From contig NZ_JAFAGT010000053.1 in assembly GCF_019237615.1 (NCBI RefSeq), positions 1 to 64,000 of the forward strand: 64,000 nucleotides of DNA. The letters run 5' to 3'. Of this stretch, positions 33,039 to 40,867 are shown piece after piece. The notes beneath the pieces are model-generated. The model searched no databases. It was not told the origin of the DNA and was given only the letters and a program-made list of their open reading frames with translations. Each line of letters begins with the position of its first letter. Positions within the stretch are counted from its first letter, which is position 1. The translations under genes and the position numbers were made by a program. This stretch comes from Roseateles sp. (GTDB lineage: Bacteria; Pseudomonadota; Gammaproteobacteria; Burkholderiales; Burkholderiaceae_C).

Positions 33039-35093
33039 ATGAACGAAGGCCTGGATTCACGTGTGAGAGCGATCCGCACGGTCGCGCTGGTCGGGCCGGC
33101 CGCGGCCGGCAAGACGCTGCTGCTGGATGCGCTGCTGGCGCATGCCGGCGCCATCCCGCAGGCCGGCAGCATCGAGCGCGGCAGCACGGTCAGCGACCAT
33201 GACCCGCTGGAGAAACGCCTGGGGCATTCGCTGCAGTCCAGCCTCGCCCATTTCACGCATGGCGGCATCCGGGTGCACGCCATCGACACGCCCGGCGCGC
33301 CCGACTTCGTCGGCCAGGCCCTGCCGGCGCTGGAGGCGGCGGACACGGCCCTTGTCGTCGTCAATGCGCTCAACGGCGTCGAGCTGATGGCCCAGCGCCT
33401 GCTGACGGCCGCCGGCGAGCGCGGGTTGGCGCGACTCATCGTCGTCAACAAGATCGACTGCCCGGACACCGATCTCCCCGGCCTGCTGGCCCAGATCCGC
33501 GAGGTCTTCGGCAAGGAATGTCTGCCGCTCAACCTGCCCTGCGACGGCGCCAAGCGCGTCGCAGACTGCTTCTTCTCGGCCTCCGGAGAGGCCGATTTTT
33601 CGTCGGTGGCCGACGCCCACCGCGCGCTGGTGGAGCAAGTCGTCGAGGTGGACGCCGCCTTCGTGGACCGCTACCTGACCGACGGCGACGTCGATCCGTG
33701 CGAGTTGCACGCGCCGCTCGAGCAGGCGCTGCGCGAGGGGCACCTGATCCCGGTCTGCTTCTGCTCGGCCAGGACGGGCGCCGGCATCGCCGAGCTGCTG
33801 TCCGTCATCGAGCTGTTGATGCCCAATCCGGCCGAGGGCAATCCGCCGCCCTTCCTGGAGGGCAAGGGCACGGAGTCCACGCCCTACCCCGCCCGGCCCG
33901 ACCCGGCCGGCCATGTGCTGGCCCATGTCTTCAAGATCGTGGCCGACCCCTACCTCGGCAGGATGGGCGTCATGCGCGTGCACCAGGGCCGCGTCGCCCG
34001 CGGCGGCCTTCTCTTTGTCGGCCATGCGCGCAAGCCCATACGCGTAGGCCACCTCTTCATGCTGCAGGGCGCCAAGCATGTCGACGTCGACGAGGCCCTG
34101 CCAGGCGACCTCTGCGCCATCGCCAAGGTGGACGACATCGCCTTCGATGCCGTGCTGCACGACGCACAGGAGGACGAGCACATCCACCTGTTGCCCCTGG
34201 ACTTCCCGACGCCGGTACACGGCCTGGCCATCGGTCCGGCGCGACGCGGCGACGAGCAAAAGCTCTGGGAGGTGCTGGCCCGCCTGGTCGACGAAGACCC
34301 CTGCCTGCGCATCGAGCAGGTCGGCGAGACCCACCAGACCCTGGTCTACGGCCTGGGCGAGCTGCACCTGCGCCTGCTGCTGGAGCGCGTGCGCGAGCTC
34401 TACAAGGGCGAGGTCGTCACCGAGCCACCCCGCATCGCCTACCGCGAGACGGTCGCGACGTCGGCCGAGGGCCACTACCGCCACAAGAAGCAAAGCGGCG
34501 GAGCCGGCCAGTTCGGCGAGGTCTATCTGCGCATCGAGCCGCTGGAGCGCGGCGCGGGCTTCGAGTTTGTCGACGCCGTCAAGGGCGGCACCATCCCGGG
34601 CCAGTTCATGCCCGCCGTCGAGAAGGGCGTGCGCTCGGCGCTGGCCAGCGGCGTCATCGCGGGCTATCCGCTCGTCGACCTGCGCGTCGTCGTCTACGAC
34701 GGCAAGCACCATTCGGTGGACAGCAAGGAGATCGCCTTCGTCACCGCCGGCCGTCGCGCGCTGATGGCGGCCGTGCGCGAGGCCAGCCCGCTGGTGCTGG
34801 AACCCATCGTGCAGGTGGAGATCACGGCGCCCGAGCACAGCATCGGCGACATCACCGGCGACCTCGCCTCGCGGCGCGGCCAGGTCAACGGCACGCGAGC
34901 CGCCGTGCCGGGCAGCCTCATCGTGCAGGGGCTGGCACCGCTGGCCGAGCTGGCCAGCTACCAGTCGCGGCTCAACGCGATGACGGCCGGCGAGGGCCGC
35001 TACACGCTGCTGCTGTCGCACTACGAGGCGGTGCCGCCCAACACGCAGGCCGGCCTGGTCGGGGCTTACAAGGGCGGCGACGAAACCGACTGA
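33039..35093 (+). CDS. EF-G-like GTPase (FusA paralogue) with a changed switch II motif
   Basis: A 684-residue protein with the five-domain plan of elongation factor G. G1 is GPAAAGKT (19-26), G3 DTPG (83-86) and G4 NKID. Domains III-V follow (for example RIAYRETV, HKKQSGGAGQFGEV and FMPAVEKGVRSALA). The usual DTPGHVDF of EF-G is DTPGAPDF here, so the histidine required for ribosome-stimulated GTP hydrolysis is replaced by Ala87. This is a paralogue, not the main translocase. Such EF-G-like proteins occur in many proteobacteria; roles in ribosome recycling or stress have been suggested for some. AGGAGG precedes the start by about 10 bases. Confidence 0.85.
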   Translation: MNEGLDSRVRAIRTVALVGPAAAGKTLLLDALLAHAGAIPQAGSIERGSTVSDHDPLEKRLGHSLQSSLAHFTHGGIRVHAIDTPGAPDFVGQALPALEAADTALVVVNALNGVELMAQRLLTAAGERGLARLIVVNKIDCPDTDLPGLLAQIREVFGKECLPLNLPCDGAKRVADCFFSASGEADFSSVADAHRALVEQVVEVDAAFVDRYLTDGDVDPCELHAPLEQALREGHLIPVCFCSARTGAGIAELLSVIELLMPNPAEGNPPPFLEGKGTESTPYPARPDPAGHVLAHVFKIVADPYLGRMGVMRVHQGRVARGGLLFVGHARKPIRVGHLFMLQGAKHVDVDEALPGDLCAIAKVDDIAFDAVLHDAQEDEHIHLLPLDFPTPVHGLAIGPARRGDEQKLWEVLARLVDEDPCLRIEQVGETHQTLVYGLGELHLRLLLERVRELYKGEVVTEPPRIAYRETVATSAEGHYRHKKQSGGAGQFGEVYLRIEPLERGAGFEFVDAVKGGTIPGQFMPAVEKGVRSALASGVIAGYPLVDLRVVVYDGKHHSVDSKEIAFVTAGRRALMAAVREASPLVLEPIVQVEITAPEHSIGDITGDLASRRGQVNGTRAAVPGSLIVQGLAPLAELASYQSRLNAMTAGEGRYTLLLSHYEAVPPNTQAGLVGAYKGGDETD

Positions 35094-35110
35094 GCCTCCC
35101 CGGGGGCGGG

Positions 35111-35134
35111 GCAACGCTCATTTATCATTGCCGC
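35111..35134 (+). repeat. Direct repeat, copy 1 (GCAACG-n4-TTTATCATT-n2-CGC)
   Basis: An AT-rich island in very GC-rich DNA, ending 3 bases before the ATG at 35137. GCAACG, four bases, TTTATCATT, two bases, CGC recurs at 35856-35879 with the same spacing. TATCAT could be a -10 element, in which case the downstream gene would have a very short or no leader. A second reading is an operator of the protein encoded here. Confidence 0.5.
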
Positions 35135-35136
35135 CC

Positions 35137-35706
35137 ATGCCCAGCGCCCCCCGCGACGTCGCGCAGATCCGTTTGGACAACGCGATGCGGCTGTTCGAAG
35201 AGTTCGTCAGCGCCACTGTCAAACATGCCGATGCGGCCACCTTGCGTGGCCTGGAGCGTCGTTTTGCCGAAAGGCTGCAGATCCAGCCAAGCTACTGGAG
35301 CCAGATCAAGGGCCGCTCCCGCCAGATCGGCGAACGCCTGGCGCGCCAGTTCGAGCAGCTCTGCCACAAGCCCCCCGGCTGGATGGACCTGGAGCACGGC
35401 GCCCTGGCCACTGGGGCTCCGCCTGCCATGGCGGGCGGAGCCGCGGCACCCACGGCGGTCGAGGCGCCGCCCAGTCAGCCGCAGGACGACGACGAGCGCT
35501 TCATCATCGGTCTGGTGCTGACCTATTACCGCCGCCATCCGCAGCGCGCCCGCACGCGGCTGCTGGACCTGCTGGGCGAGGTGCTGACGCCCAGCACCCC
35601 GCCGCCGCCCGCGCCCAAGGCCGCCGCGCCCAGCCCGCAGGCCGAGCTGGACGAGTGGCGCCGCCTGCAGGCCGGCATCGCCCCGCTCAAGCCCAAGAAG
35701 CGCTAA
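35137..35706 (+). CDS. Possible DNA-binding protein, unrecognised family
   Basis: A 189-residue soluble protein. The N-terminal half has a helical block with a possible helix-turn-helix (GLERRFAERLQIQPSYWSQI, then KGRSRQIGERLARQFEQLC). The middle is an Ala/Pro linker, and the C-terminal half has another helical block (DDERFIIGLVLTYYRRHPQR). I cannot name the family. The ATG at 35137 is preferred to a TTG at 35128. The AT-rich direct repeat ends immediately upstream, and the second copy lies 150 bases after the stop, which would fit an autoregulator. There is no signal peptide. Confidence 0.6.
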   Translation: MPSAPRDVAQIRLDNAMRLFEEFVSATVKHADAATLRGLERRFAERLQIQPSYWSQIKGRSRQIGERLARQFEQLCHKPPGWMDLEHGALATGAPPAMAGGAAAPTAVEAPPSQPQDDDERFIIGLVLTYYRRHPQRARTRLLDLLGEVLTPSTPPPPAPKAAAPSPQAELDEWRRLQAGIAPLKPKKR

Positions 35707-36063
35707 GGCCGGGCCGAGTACGGCGCCTGCGCGCTGCCCGACGCGGATGAAGGCCTGGCGGCCTGCAAACCGGCCGGATTGATCCTGCGCATCCATCATT
35801 GGATGGCGCCAATGCCTCATGTCAGGGGTGTTGGATAAAAACCGCTTGCGCAAGAGCAACGTTTGTTTATCATTTGCGCAAGTCGTGATGCAGAAGTCCC
35901 CGGGCATCGCGGCGAGGTCGCACACCCCCAGCCCGACCGCCCGGCCCGCCTGTCTCGAGCGCAGGCCCCGGGCACCAGAACCTTTTCGCGCAAAAGCCGA
36001 CCCATCCGGGTCGAGCCGCTGCATTGCCCGCCGTGCCGTGCACGGCATCTACCGGAGCACGCC
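35707..36063. promoter_or_regulatory. 357-base gap with palindromes and the second direct repeat
   Basis: This gap holds no convincing gene. An AT-rich block contains the 10-base palindrome CTTGCGCAAG (35845-35854) and a near copy TTTGCGCAAG (35873-35882), and between them the repeat GCAACG-n4-TTTATCATT-n2-CGC (35856-35879) that also precedes the gene at 35137. The pair of TTGCGCAA sites, 28 bases apart, looks like an operator. TATCAT within the repeat could serve as -10 for the small gene at 36064. The rest of the gap is ordinary GC-rich DNA. Confidence 0.5.
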
Positions 36064-36255
36064 ATGCCCCAGTTCACCTCCCCGCGTCCCATGCAGTTGA
36101 ACCTGCGCAAACCGCGCAATCCGCTCGTCGCACCGGCATTGAAACGCCAGGCCGGCCGGCACCAGAGCCCGCAAGACGCCCGCGCCCGGCGCCAGCAGGC
36201 CCGCCTGGACCTGCGACGCCTGCTGCGCGAACGCTTCCCCGACGACAGCCCCTGA
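36064..36255 (+). CDS. Small basic protein, unrecognised
   Basis: A 63-residue strongly basic protein (MQLNLRKPRNPLVAPALKRQ, then QARLDLRRLLRERF) with about fifteen Arg and Lys residues and no signal or membrane segment. The ATG at 36064 is preceded by GGAG at about -10. It lies downstream of the AT-rich control region at 35845-35882. The composition would suit nucleic-acid binding, but this is only inference. I believe similar short proteins exist in related genomes, which I cannot check here. Confidence 0.5.
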   Translation: MPQFTSPRPMQLNLRKPRNPLVAPALKRQAGRHQSPQDARARRQQARLDLRRLLRERFPDDSP

Positions 36256-36327
36256 ACAGACCTCGCCGCCCGCCCTTCATCCATGGTTGATCCATGTCAT
36301 GAGGGCCGGCTGCCCAAGGAGATCCTC

Positions 36328-36564
36328 ATGAGATTGATCGAACTGAGCGGCCCCGATGCCGCCGAAACCCACGCCGCCTGGGTCCGCCGCTGGACCCGGG
36401 TCAAGCGCGCAGCGCGCGCCATCCGGCTGGTGTTCTCGCCCGCCTACCGGCGCCGCCGCGCCCGCAGCCACCTGGAGTTCTACGCCGAGGCCGGAGCGCC
36501 CGAAGGGGCGCTCTACGCCGACGGCCGGCTCACCGCACAGCTGGACGGCGTGCGCAGGCTGTGA
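36328..36564 (+). CDS. Small hypothetical basic protein
   Basis: A 78-residue unrecognised protein. The N-terminal half is basic and helical (AAWVRRWTRVKRAARAIRLV and YRRRRARSHLEFY), the C-terminal half is neutral (GALYADGRLTAQLDGVRRL). AAGGAG is 7 bases before the ATG, a good ribosome-binding site that fixes the start against the in-frame codon at 36283. It lies 72 bases after the previous small gene, perhaps in one transcript. No function can be assigned. Confidence 0.5.
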   Translation: MRLIELSGPDAAETHAAWVRRWTRVKRAARAIRLVFSPAYRRRRARSHLEFYAEAGAPEGALYADGRLTAQLDGVRRL

Positions 36565-36632
36565 ACTGAGGCCGAAATGGGGGTCGCATGCGACGAGCAT
36601 GCGGCCCCTCGTCGTCCTAGCATCGGGTCATC

Positions 36633-37475
36633 ATGCCCGACCGCCTGCGCATCACCGCCCCGCTACCCAGCCTAGACGCCTGGGTCGACGCCTTCGCCCG
36701 GGCCGAGATCCCGGTGCTGGCCGAGACGGCCGAGGCGCTGGAGCTGATGCGCGCGACCGAGGACGCCGTCGACGCCCGCAACCTGGGCGAGATGATGGCC
36801 ACCGACCCGCTGATGACGCTGAAGGTGCTGGTCCATGCCAGCGAGCAGCGCCGCGGCCGCAGTGCCGGGCTGCGCGCCGACGCAGAGACGGTGACCGCGG
36901 CCCTGGTGCTGCTGGGCATCTCGCCCTTCTTCCGCGACTTCGGGGCCCAGCCGACGCTGGAGACGGCGCTGGCCGAGCATGAGGAGGCCCTGCTGGGCCT
37001 GTCGCGCGTGATGCAGCGCGCCGAGCGTGCCTCCCGCTATGCGTTGGGCTTCGCGGCCCACCGCGCCGACCCCGACGCCGCCGTCATCCACAGCGCCGCA
37101 TTGCTGCGTGACTTCGCCGAGATGCTGCTGTGGGTGCACGCGCCCGAGCTGGCGCTGCAGATCGCCGCGCTGCAGCAGGACGACCGCCATCTGCGCAGCG
37201 CCACCGCACAGCGCCAGGTGCTGGGCATCGTGCTGGCCGACCTGGAGCAGGCGCTGATGCTGCGCTGGCATCTGCCGGAACTGCTCACGCGCATCACCAG
37301 CGACAAGGACGGACGCGACCCGCAGGTGCGCTGCGTCCAGCTCGCCGTGCGGCTGGCACGGCACACGGCTCGGGGCTGGGACGACGCCGCCGTGCCGGAC
37401 GACCTGCGCGACATCGCCGAGCTGCTCAATCTCAGCGAGCCCCATACCCTCAAGCTGCTGCACGAGTTCGACTGA
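36633..37475 (+). CDS. HDOD-domain protein
   Basis: A 280-residue cytosolic protein dominated by an HDOD domain, the degenerate HD-like helical fold used by many signalling proteins. Visible elements are AEIPVLAETAEALELMRATE, ARNLGEMMATDPLMTLKVL, and AVIHSAALLRDFAEMLLWVHA. The metal-binding histidine-aspartate pair of active HD phosphohydrolases is not evident, as usual for HDOD. A GTCGTCCTAG (36611-36620) lies 13 bases before the start and resembles the GTCGTCCTAC at 27924, but this is a single partial match. It probably acts as a scaffold in signal transduction; the partner is unknown. Confidence 0.85.
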   Translation: MPDRLRITAPLPSLDAWVDAFARAEIPVLAETAEALELMRATEDAVDARNLGEMMATDPLMTLKVLVHASEQRRGRSAGLRADAETVTAALVLLGISPFFRDFGAQPTLETALAEHEEALLGLSRVMQRAERASRYALGFAAHRADPDAAVIHSAALLRDFAEMLLWVHAPELALQIAALQQDDRHLRSATAQRQVLGIVLADLEQALMLRWHLPELLTRITSDKDGRDPQVRCVQLAVRLARHTARGWDDAAVPDDLRDIAELLNLSEPHTLKLLHEFD

Positions 37476-37493
37476 GCGGGCTGCGAGCCGGCC

Positions 37494-37976
37494 TCAGACC
37501 GGCAAAGCCGTCGTGTTCTTCAGCCGCTCCAGCACGAAGCTGGTCTTGCAGTCCTGCACGCTGGGGTGCATCAGCAGCGTGTCGCTGATGAAGCGGGCGT
37601 AATGCTGCATGTCCTGCACCAGCACGCGCAGCAGGTAGTCCATCTCGCCGGTCAGCGCCGCGCACTCCACCACCTCGGGCCAGGTCTGCACCGCGGCGCG
37701 GAACAGGTCTCGCGGGTTGCGCAGCGGGTTGTCGGTCTGCTTCTCCAGTCTGACGTTGATGTATGCCGTCAGCCCCAGGCCCACGCGCTCGGGCGGCACC
37801 AGGGCCACGTAGGCAGCAATGACGCCCGCCTCCTCCAGCCGTCGCACGCGGCGCAGCACGGCGGACGAGGACAGGCCCACCTCGCCGGCCAGCGCGTCGT
37901 AGGTGACACGGCCGTCCTGCTGCAGCGCACGCAGGATGCGGCGGTCTATGGCATCGAGCTCGATAACAGCTTCCAT
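37494..37976 (-). CDS. Lrp/AsnC-family transcription regulator
   Basis: A 160-residue regulator. The N-terminal helix-turn-helix covers LDAIDRRILRALQQDGRVTY and LAGEVGLSSSAVLRRVRRLE. The C-terminal RAM domain contains EVVECAALTGEMDYLLRVLV, the amino-acid-binding and oligomerisation part. It is divergent to the 4-hydroxyphenylpyruvate dioxygenase gene with a 117-base gap that contains an imperfect dyad, so it probably controls that gene in response to tyrosine, phenylalanine or an aromatic intermediate, as known for related HPPD-linked Lrp regulators. This substrate assignment is inference. Confidence 0.9.
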   Translation of the reverse strand: MEAVIELDAIDRRILRALQQDGRVTYDALAGEVGLSSSAVLRRVRRLEEAGVIAAYVALVPPERVGLGLTAYINVRLEKQTDNPLRNPRDLFRAAVQTWPEVVECAALTGEMDYLLRVLVQDMQHYARFISDTLLMHPSVQDCKTSFVLERLKNTTALPV

Positions 37977-37988
37977 GAGCTGTATTTT

Positions 37989-38042
37989 GCAGTTTCTATG
38001 CATATCCATGTCATGTGACGCCGACATTTGCATGAAAACTGC
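37989..38042. promoter_or_regulatory. Imperfect dyad in the lrp/hppD divergent gap
   Basis: Arms GCAGTTTCTATGCATA (37989-38004) and TTTGCATGAAAACTGC (38027-38042) match as an inverted repeat at 13 of 16 positions, including complete GCAGTTT/AAACTGC ends. The centre lies near 38015, between the divergent starts at 37976 and 38094. It is a plausible site for the Lrp-type regulator. Confidence 0.5.
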
Positions 38043-38093
38043 GCCGTTCACGCCGCAAAATTTCTGGTTTCAGACATTTACTGCGAGACAGAC

Positions 38094-39230
38094 ATGGCCA
38101 AGTTCACCCCCTGGGACAACCCCATGGGCACCGACGGTTTCGAGTTCATCGAGTTCGCTGCGCCGGACCCGGCCGCTCTCGGTCAGCTGTTCAAGACCAT
38201 GGGCTTCACGGCCGTGGCCCGGCATCGCCACAAGAACGTGACGCTGTACCGCCAGGGCGGCGTCAACTTCATCATCAACGCCGAGACGGACTCGTTCGCG
38301 CAGCGCTTCGCGCGCCTGCACGGCCCGTCGATCTGCGCCATCGCCTTCCGCGTCGACAACGCCGCCCACGCCTACCAGCGCGCGCTGGAGCTAGGCGCCT
38401 GGGGTTTCGACAACAAGGCTGGCCCGATGGAGTTGAACATCCCGGCCATCAAGGGCATAGGCGACTCACTGATCTATTTCGTCGACCGCTGGCAGGGCAA
38501 GGGCGGCGCCAAGGCCGGCGCCATCGGCAACATCTCGATCTATGACGTGGACTTCGTGCCCGTGCTGGACGCGGCCGGCCAGCCGGTGGACCCCAACCCG
38601 GCGGGTCATGGCCTGACCGAGATCGACCACCTGACGCACAACGTCTTCCGCGGCCGCATGAAGGAATGGTCGGAGTTCTACGAGCGCTTCTTCAACTTCC
38701 GCGAGGTGCGCTACTTCGACATCGAGGGCAAGCTGACCGGCCTCAAGTCCAAGGCCATGACCAGCCCCTGCGGCAAGATCCGCATCCCCATCAACGAGAG
38801 CTCGGACGACAAGAGCCAGATTGCCGAGTACCTGGACCTGTACCACGGCGAGGGCATCCAGCATGTGGCGCTGGGCACAACCGACATCTACGCCACCGTC
38901 GAGGGCATGAAGAACGGCGGCGTGGTGTTCCAGGACACGATAGACACCTATTTCGACCTCATCGACAAGCGTCTGCCGGGCCATGGCGAGAAGGTTGACG
39001 AACTGCGCCGCCTGCGCATCCTCATCGACGGCGCCACCCATCTGGGCGTGGACAATGAACTGCTGCTGCAGATCTTCACGAAGGAGGTCATCGGCCCGAT
39101 CTTCTTCGAGCTGATCCAGCGCAAGGGCAACGAGGGCTTCGGCGAGGGCAACTTCAAGGCGCTGTTCGAAAGCATCGAGCTGGATCAGATCCGCCGAGGC
39201 GTGCTGAAGGACGACACCAAGGCGGTCTGA
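38094..39230 (+). CDS. hppD: 4-Hydroxyphenylpyruvate dioxygenase
   Basis: A 378-residue non-haem iron enzyme converting 4-hydroxyphenylpyruvate and oxygen to homogentisate, the second step of tyrosine breakdown. Two vicinal-oxygen-chelate domains are visible. Iron ligands are histidine in EIDHLTHNVFRG, histidine in GIQHVALGTTDI and glutamate in FFELIQRKGNEGFGEGNF, all in the usual order. The ATG at 38094 opens with the conserved NPMGTDGFEFIEF. No homogentisate dioxygenase or fumarylacetoacetase gene lies in the window, so the rest of the pathway is elsewhere. An Lrp-family regulator is divergent upstream. Confidence 0.96.
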   Translation: MAKFTPWDNPMGTDGFEFIEFAAPDPAALGQLFKTMGFTAVARHRHKNVTLYRQGGVNFIINAETDSFAQRFARLHGPSICAIAFRVDNAAHAYQRALELGAWGFDNKAGPMELNIPAIKGIGDSLIYFVDRWQGKGGAKAGAIGNISIYDVDFVPVLDAAGQPVDPNPAGHGLTEIDHLTHNVFRGRMKEWSEFYERFFNFREVRYFDIEGKLTGLKSKAMTSPCGKIRIPINESSDDKSQIAEYLDLYHGEGIQHVALGTTDIYATVEGMKNGGVVFQDTIDTYFDLIDKRLPGHGEKVDELRRLRILIDGATHLGVDNELLLQIFTKEVIGPIFFELIQRKGNEGFGEGNFKALFESIELDQIRRGVLKDDTKAV

Positions 39231-40051
39231 AAGATCGCCCAAGCGCGGGCGTCGTTGACCAGGCCCACATGGCCCACCGCGTCGATGCGGTGGGCGGTGC
39301 CGCCCGGCTGCACCGCCGTCAACGCAGGCATCACCATCTGGTCGCATGGCGTCCAGACGCAGGCCACGCGCGGCAGCGGCGGCAGGGCCTTTATCCACTC
39401 GCACTGCCGGCGCATCTGCCGTGCGTTGTACGCTGGCGAGAACGCCGCCAGCAGCGTGCCGCCATGCGGCGTACCCAGCGTGACGACCTGGGGCGCCTCC
39501 CCGCCGCCGAACTTGCGCCACCAAGCCCGCACGGCCACGCCGCCCATGCTGTGGCAGACGATCACGGGCATGCGCCCGGTCAGTGCGCGCAGGCGCTGCA
39601 CCGCCTGCTCAATGGGCTCGGCGTAGGCGTCGATGCTGCCAAAGGCAGGCTCCAGGCTGGGCGCGACGAAGGCCAGGCCCGGCTGGCGGCGCAGCCGCGC
39701 CATCCACGGATTCCAGAACGCCCGGTTGCAGCTGAAGCCGTGCACCAGCAACACGCCTACCTCCGCCTGCGCCGGCAGCAGGTCGGGTTCGGCGTGGGTG
39801 CGCCAGGGCTGGCGCCATCCAAAGCTCAGTTCCGTCGCCATCACCTCCCTGCCCCAGGCTTGCAACAGTTCACCCCAGCCGGGCCGGTCGGCGCCGCGGT
39901 TGATCCAGCGCAGCACCGCAAACGAAGGCAGCAGAAGCAACGGGTAGGCGAAGTAGGCCGCCAGCCCCCAGGGCCAGCCGAAGCGCCAGCCCACGGCGAT
40001 GCCGATCAACCAACGGATGAAGAACCAGGCTCTCTGCAGTCGCGCATTCAT
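39185..40051 (-). CDS. Lipase-like alpha/beta hydrolase with N-terminal membrane segment
   Basis: A 288-residue protein. Residues about 8-48 form one or two hydrophobic helices (FFIRWLIGIAVGW and LAAYFAYPLLLLPSFAVL), placing the catalytic part at the membrane. The alpha/beta-hydrolase core has the oxyanion-loop sequence LLVHGFSCNRAFW, the nucleophile elbow VCHSMGGVA with its serine, GTPHGG, and a likely catalytic histidine in AVGHVGLVND. The pattern resembles EstA/lipase-type enzymes for lipid esters. Its last 46 bases overlap the 3' end of hppD on the opposite strand. Confidence 0.83.
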   Translation of the reverse strand: MNARLQRAWFFIRWLIGIAVGWRFGWPWGLAAYFAYPLLLLPSFAVLRWINRGADRPGWGELLQAWGREVMATELSFGWRQPWRTHAEPDLLPAQAEVGVLLVHGFSCNRAFWNPWMARLRRQPGLAFVAPSLEPAFGSIDAYAEPIEQAVQRLRALTGRMPVIVCHSMGGVAVRAWWRKFGGGEAPQVVTLGTPHGGTLLAAFSPAYNARQMRRQCEWIKALPPLPRVACVWTPCDQMVMPALTAVQPGGTAHRIDAVGHVGLVNDARAWAIFQTALVSSFSTPRRI

Positions 40052-40095
40052 CGAGTCAGTCTAAGGCCCGCTCCAGGGCGAGAATCGATTCGTCC

Positions 40096-40773
40096 ATGAA
40101 CCCATCGAGTGCCGAATCCCTGCTGAAGGAGCTGCGCGCCGTCGACGCCGAGCGCGCCCGCCGTGCCGCCGACCCCGAACTCGATGCCCGCGTGCACGCG
40201 CTCAAGACCTGGCAGCAGCGCCGCTTCGCCGACACCTATGCCGACCTGCTGGCCAGCCCGCGCTACGAGGCGGCGACGCGCTTCTTCCTGCACGAGCTGT
40301 ACGGCCCGGGCGACTACCGCCAGCGCGATGCCCAGTTCGCCCGCGTCGTCCCGACGCTGACCCGCCTGTTCCCTGCAGAGGTCGTCGACACCGTCGCCCG
40401 GCTGGCGCGCCTGCATGCGCTGTCCGAGCACCTGGACACGCGCCTGGCGGAGCACCTGCTGTCCGCTGACATCACGCCCACCGAGTACGCCATTGCCTGG
40501 CGCGCCTGCGGCGAGCCGGCTTCGCGCCAGCGCCAGATCGACCTGACGATGGCGGTGGGCGAGTCACTGGACCGGCTGACGGCAAAGCCGCTGTTGCGCC
40601 AGACACTGCGGCTGATGCGAGGCCCGGCACAGGTGGCGGGCCTGGGCACGCTCCAGGCCTTCCTCGAGAGCGGTTTCGACACCTTCCGCGCGATGCGCGG
40701 GGCCGCGGAGTTCCTGGCCACCGTCAGGCAGCGCGAGGAAGCAATGGCCCGGACCCTGTTCGGCAGCGGCTGA
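40096..40773 (+). CDS. FFLEELY-motif protein
   Basis: A 225-residue cytosolic protein. The motif FFLHELYGPGDY near residue 63, followed by RDAQFARVVPTLTRLFP, identifies the conserved but uncharacterised FFLEELY family, here with His in place of the first Glu. The rest is mostly helical with no signal or membrane segment. It precedes the long-chain acyl-CoA ligase gene on the same strand by 94 bases. No function is known to me; members are common in beta- and gammaproteobacteria. Confidence 0.8.
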   Translation: MNPSSAESLLKELRAVDAERARRAADPELDARVHALKTWQQRRFADTYADLLASPRYEAATRFFLHELYGPGDYRQRDAQFARVVPTLTRLFPAEVVDTVARLARLHALSEHLDTRLAEHLLSADITPTEYAIAWRACGEPASRQRQIDLTMAVGESLDRLTAKPLLRQTLRLMRGPAQVAGLGTLQAFLESGFDTFRAMRGAAEFLATVRQREEAMARTLFGSG

Positions 40774-40780
40774 AGGCCTT

Positions 40781-40821
40781 GTCGCCGCGGCGACGTAGGG
40801 CAAGTCCCCTAGGCGGGGGAC
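40781..40821. promoter_or_regulatory. Overlapping dyads before the acyl-CoA ligase gene
   Basis: A perfect 14-base palindrome GTCGCCGCGGCGAC (40781-40794) is followed by TAGGG (40796-40800) and CCCTA (40807-40811), and by the 6-base arms GTCCCC (40804-40809) and GGGGAC (40816-40821). These structures could terminate the FFLEELY transcript or serve as operators for the ligase gene at 40868. The TAGG/CCTA core recalls the motif at 25.5-31.0 kb but is not the same. Confidence 0.35.
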
Positions 40822-40867
40822 ACGTGGCAACCCAAGATCAGCGACCTTCTCCCGCCGAGGCCTGCCG

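Noticed and set aside
33057-35114. 685-codon open frame on the minus strand
   Set aside because: Antisense shadow of the EF-G-like gene; the plus strand has the GTPase motifs.
35888-36103. Possible short gene starting at ATG 35888 after the AT-rich element
   Set aside because: No ribosome-binding site in the right place, proline-rich shadow-like text, and it overlaps the better-supported small gene at 36064.
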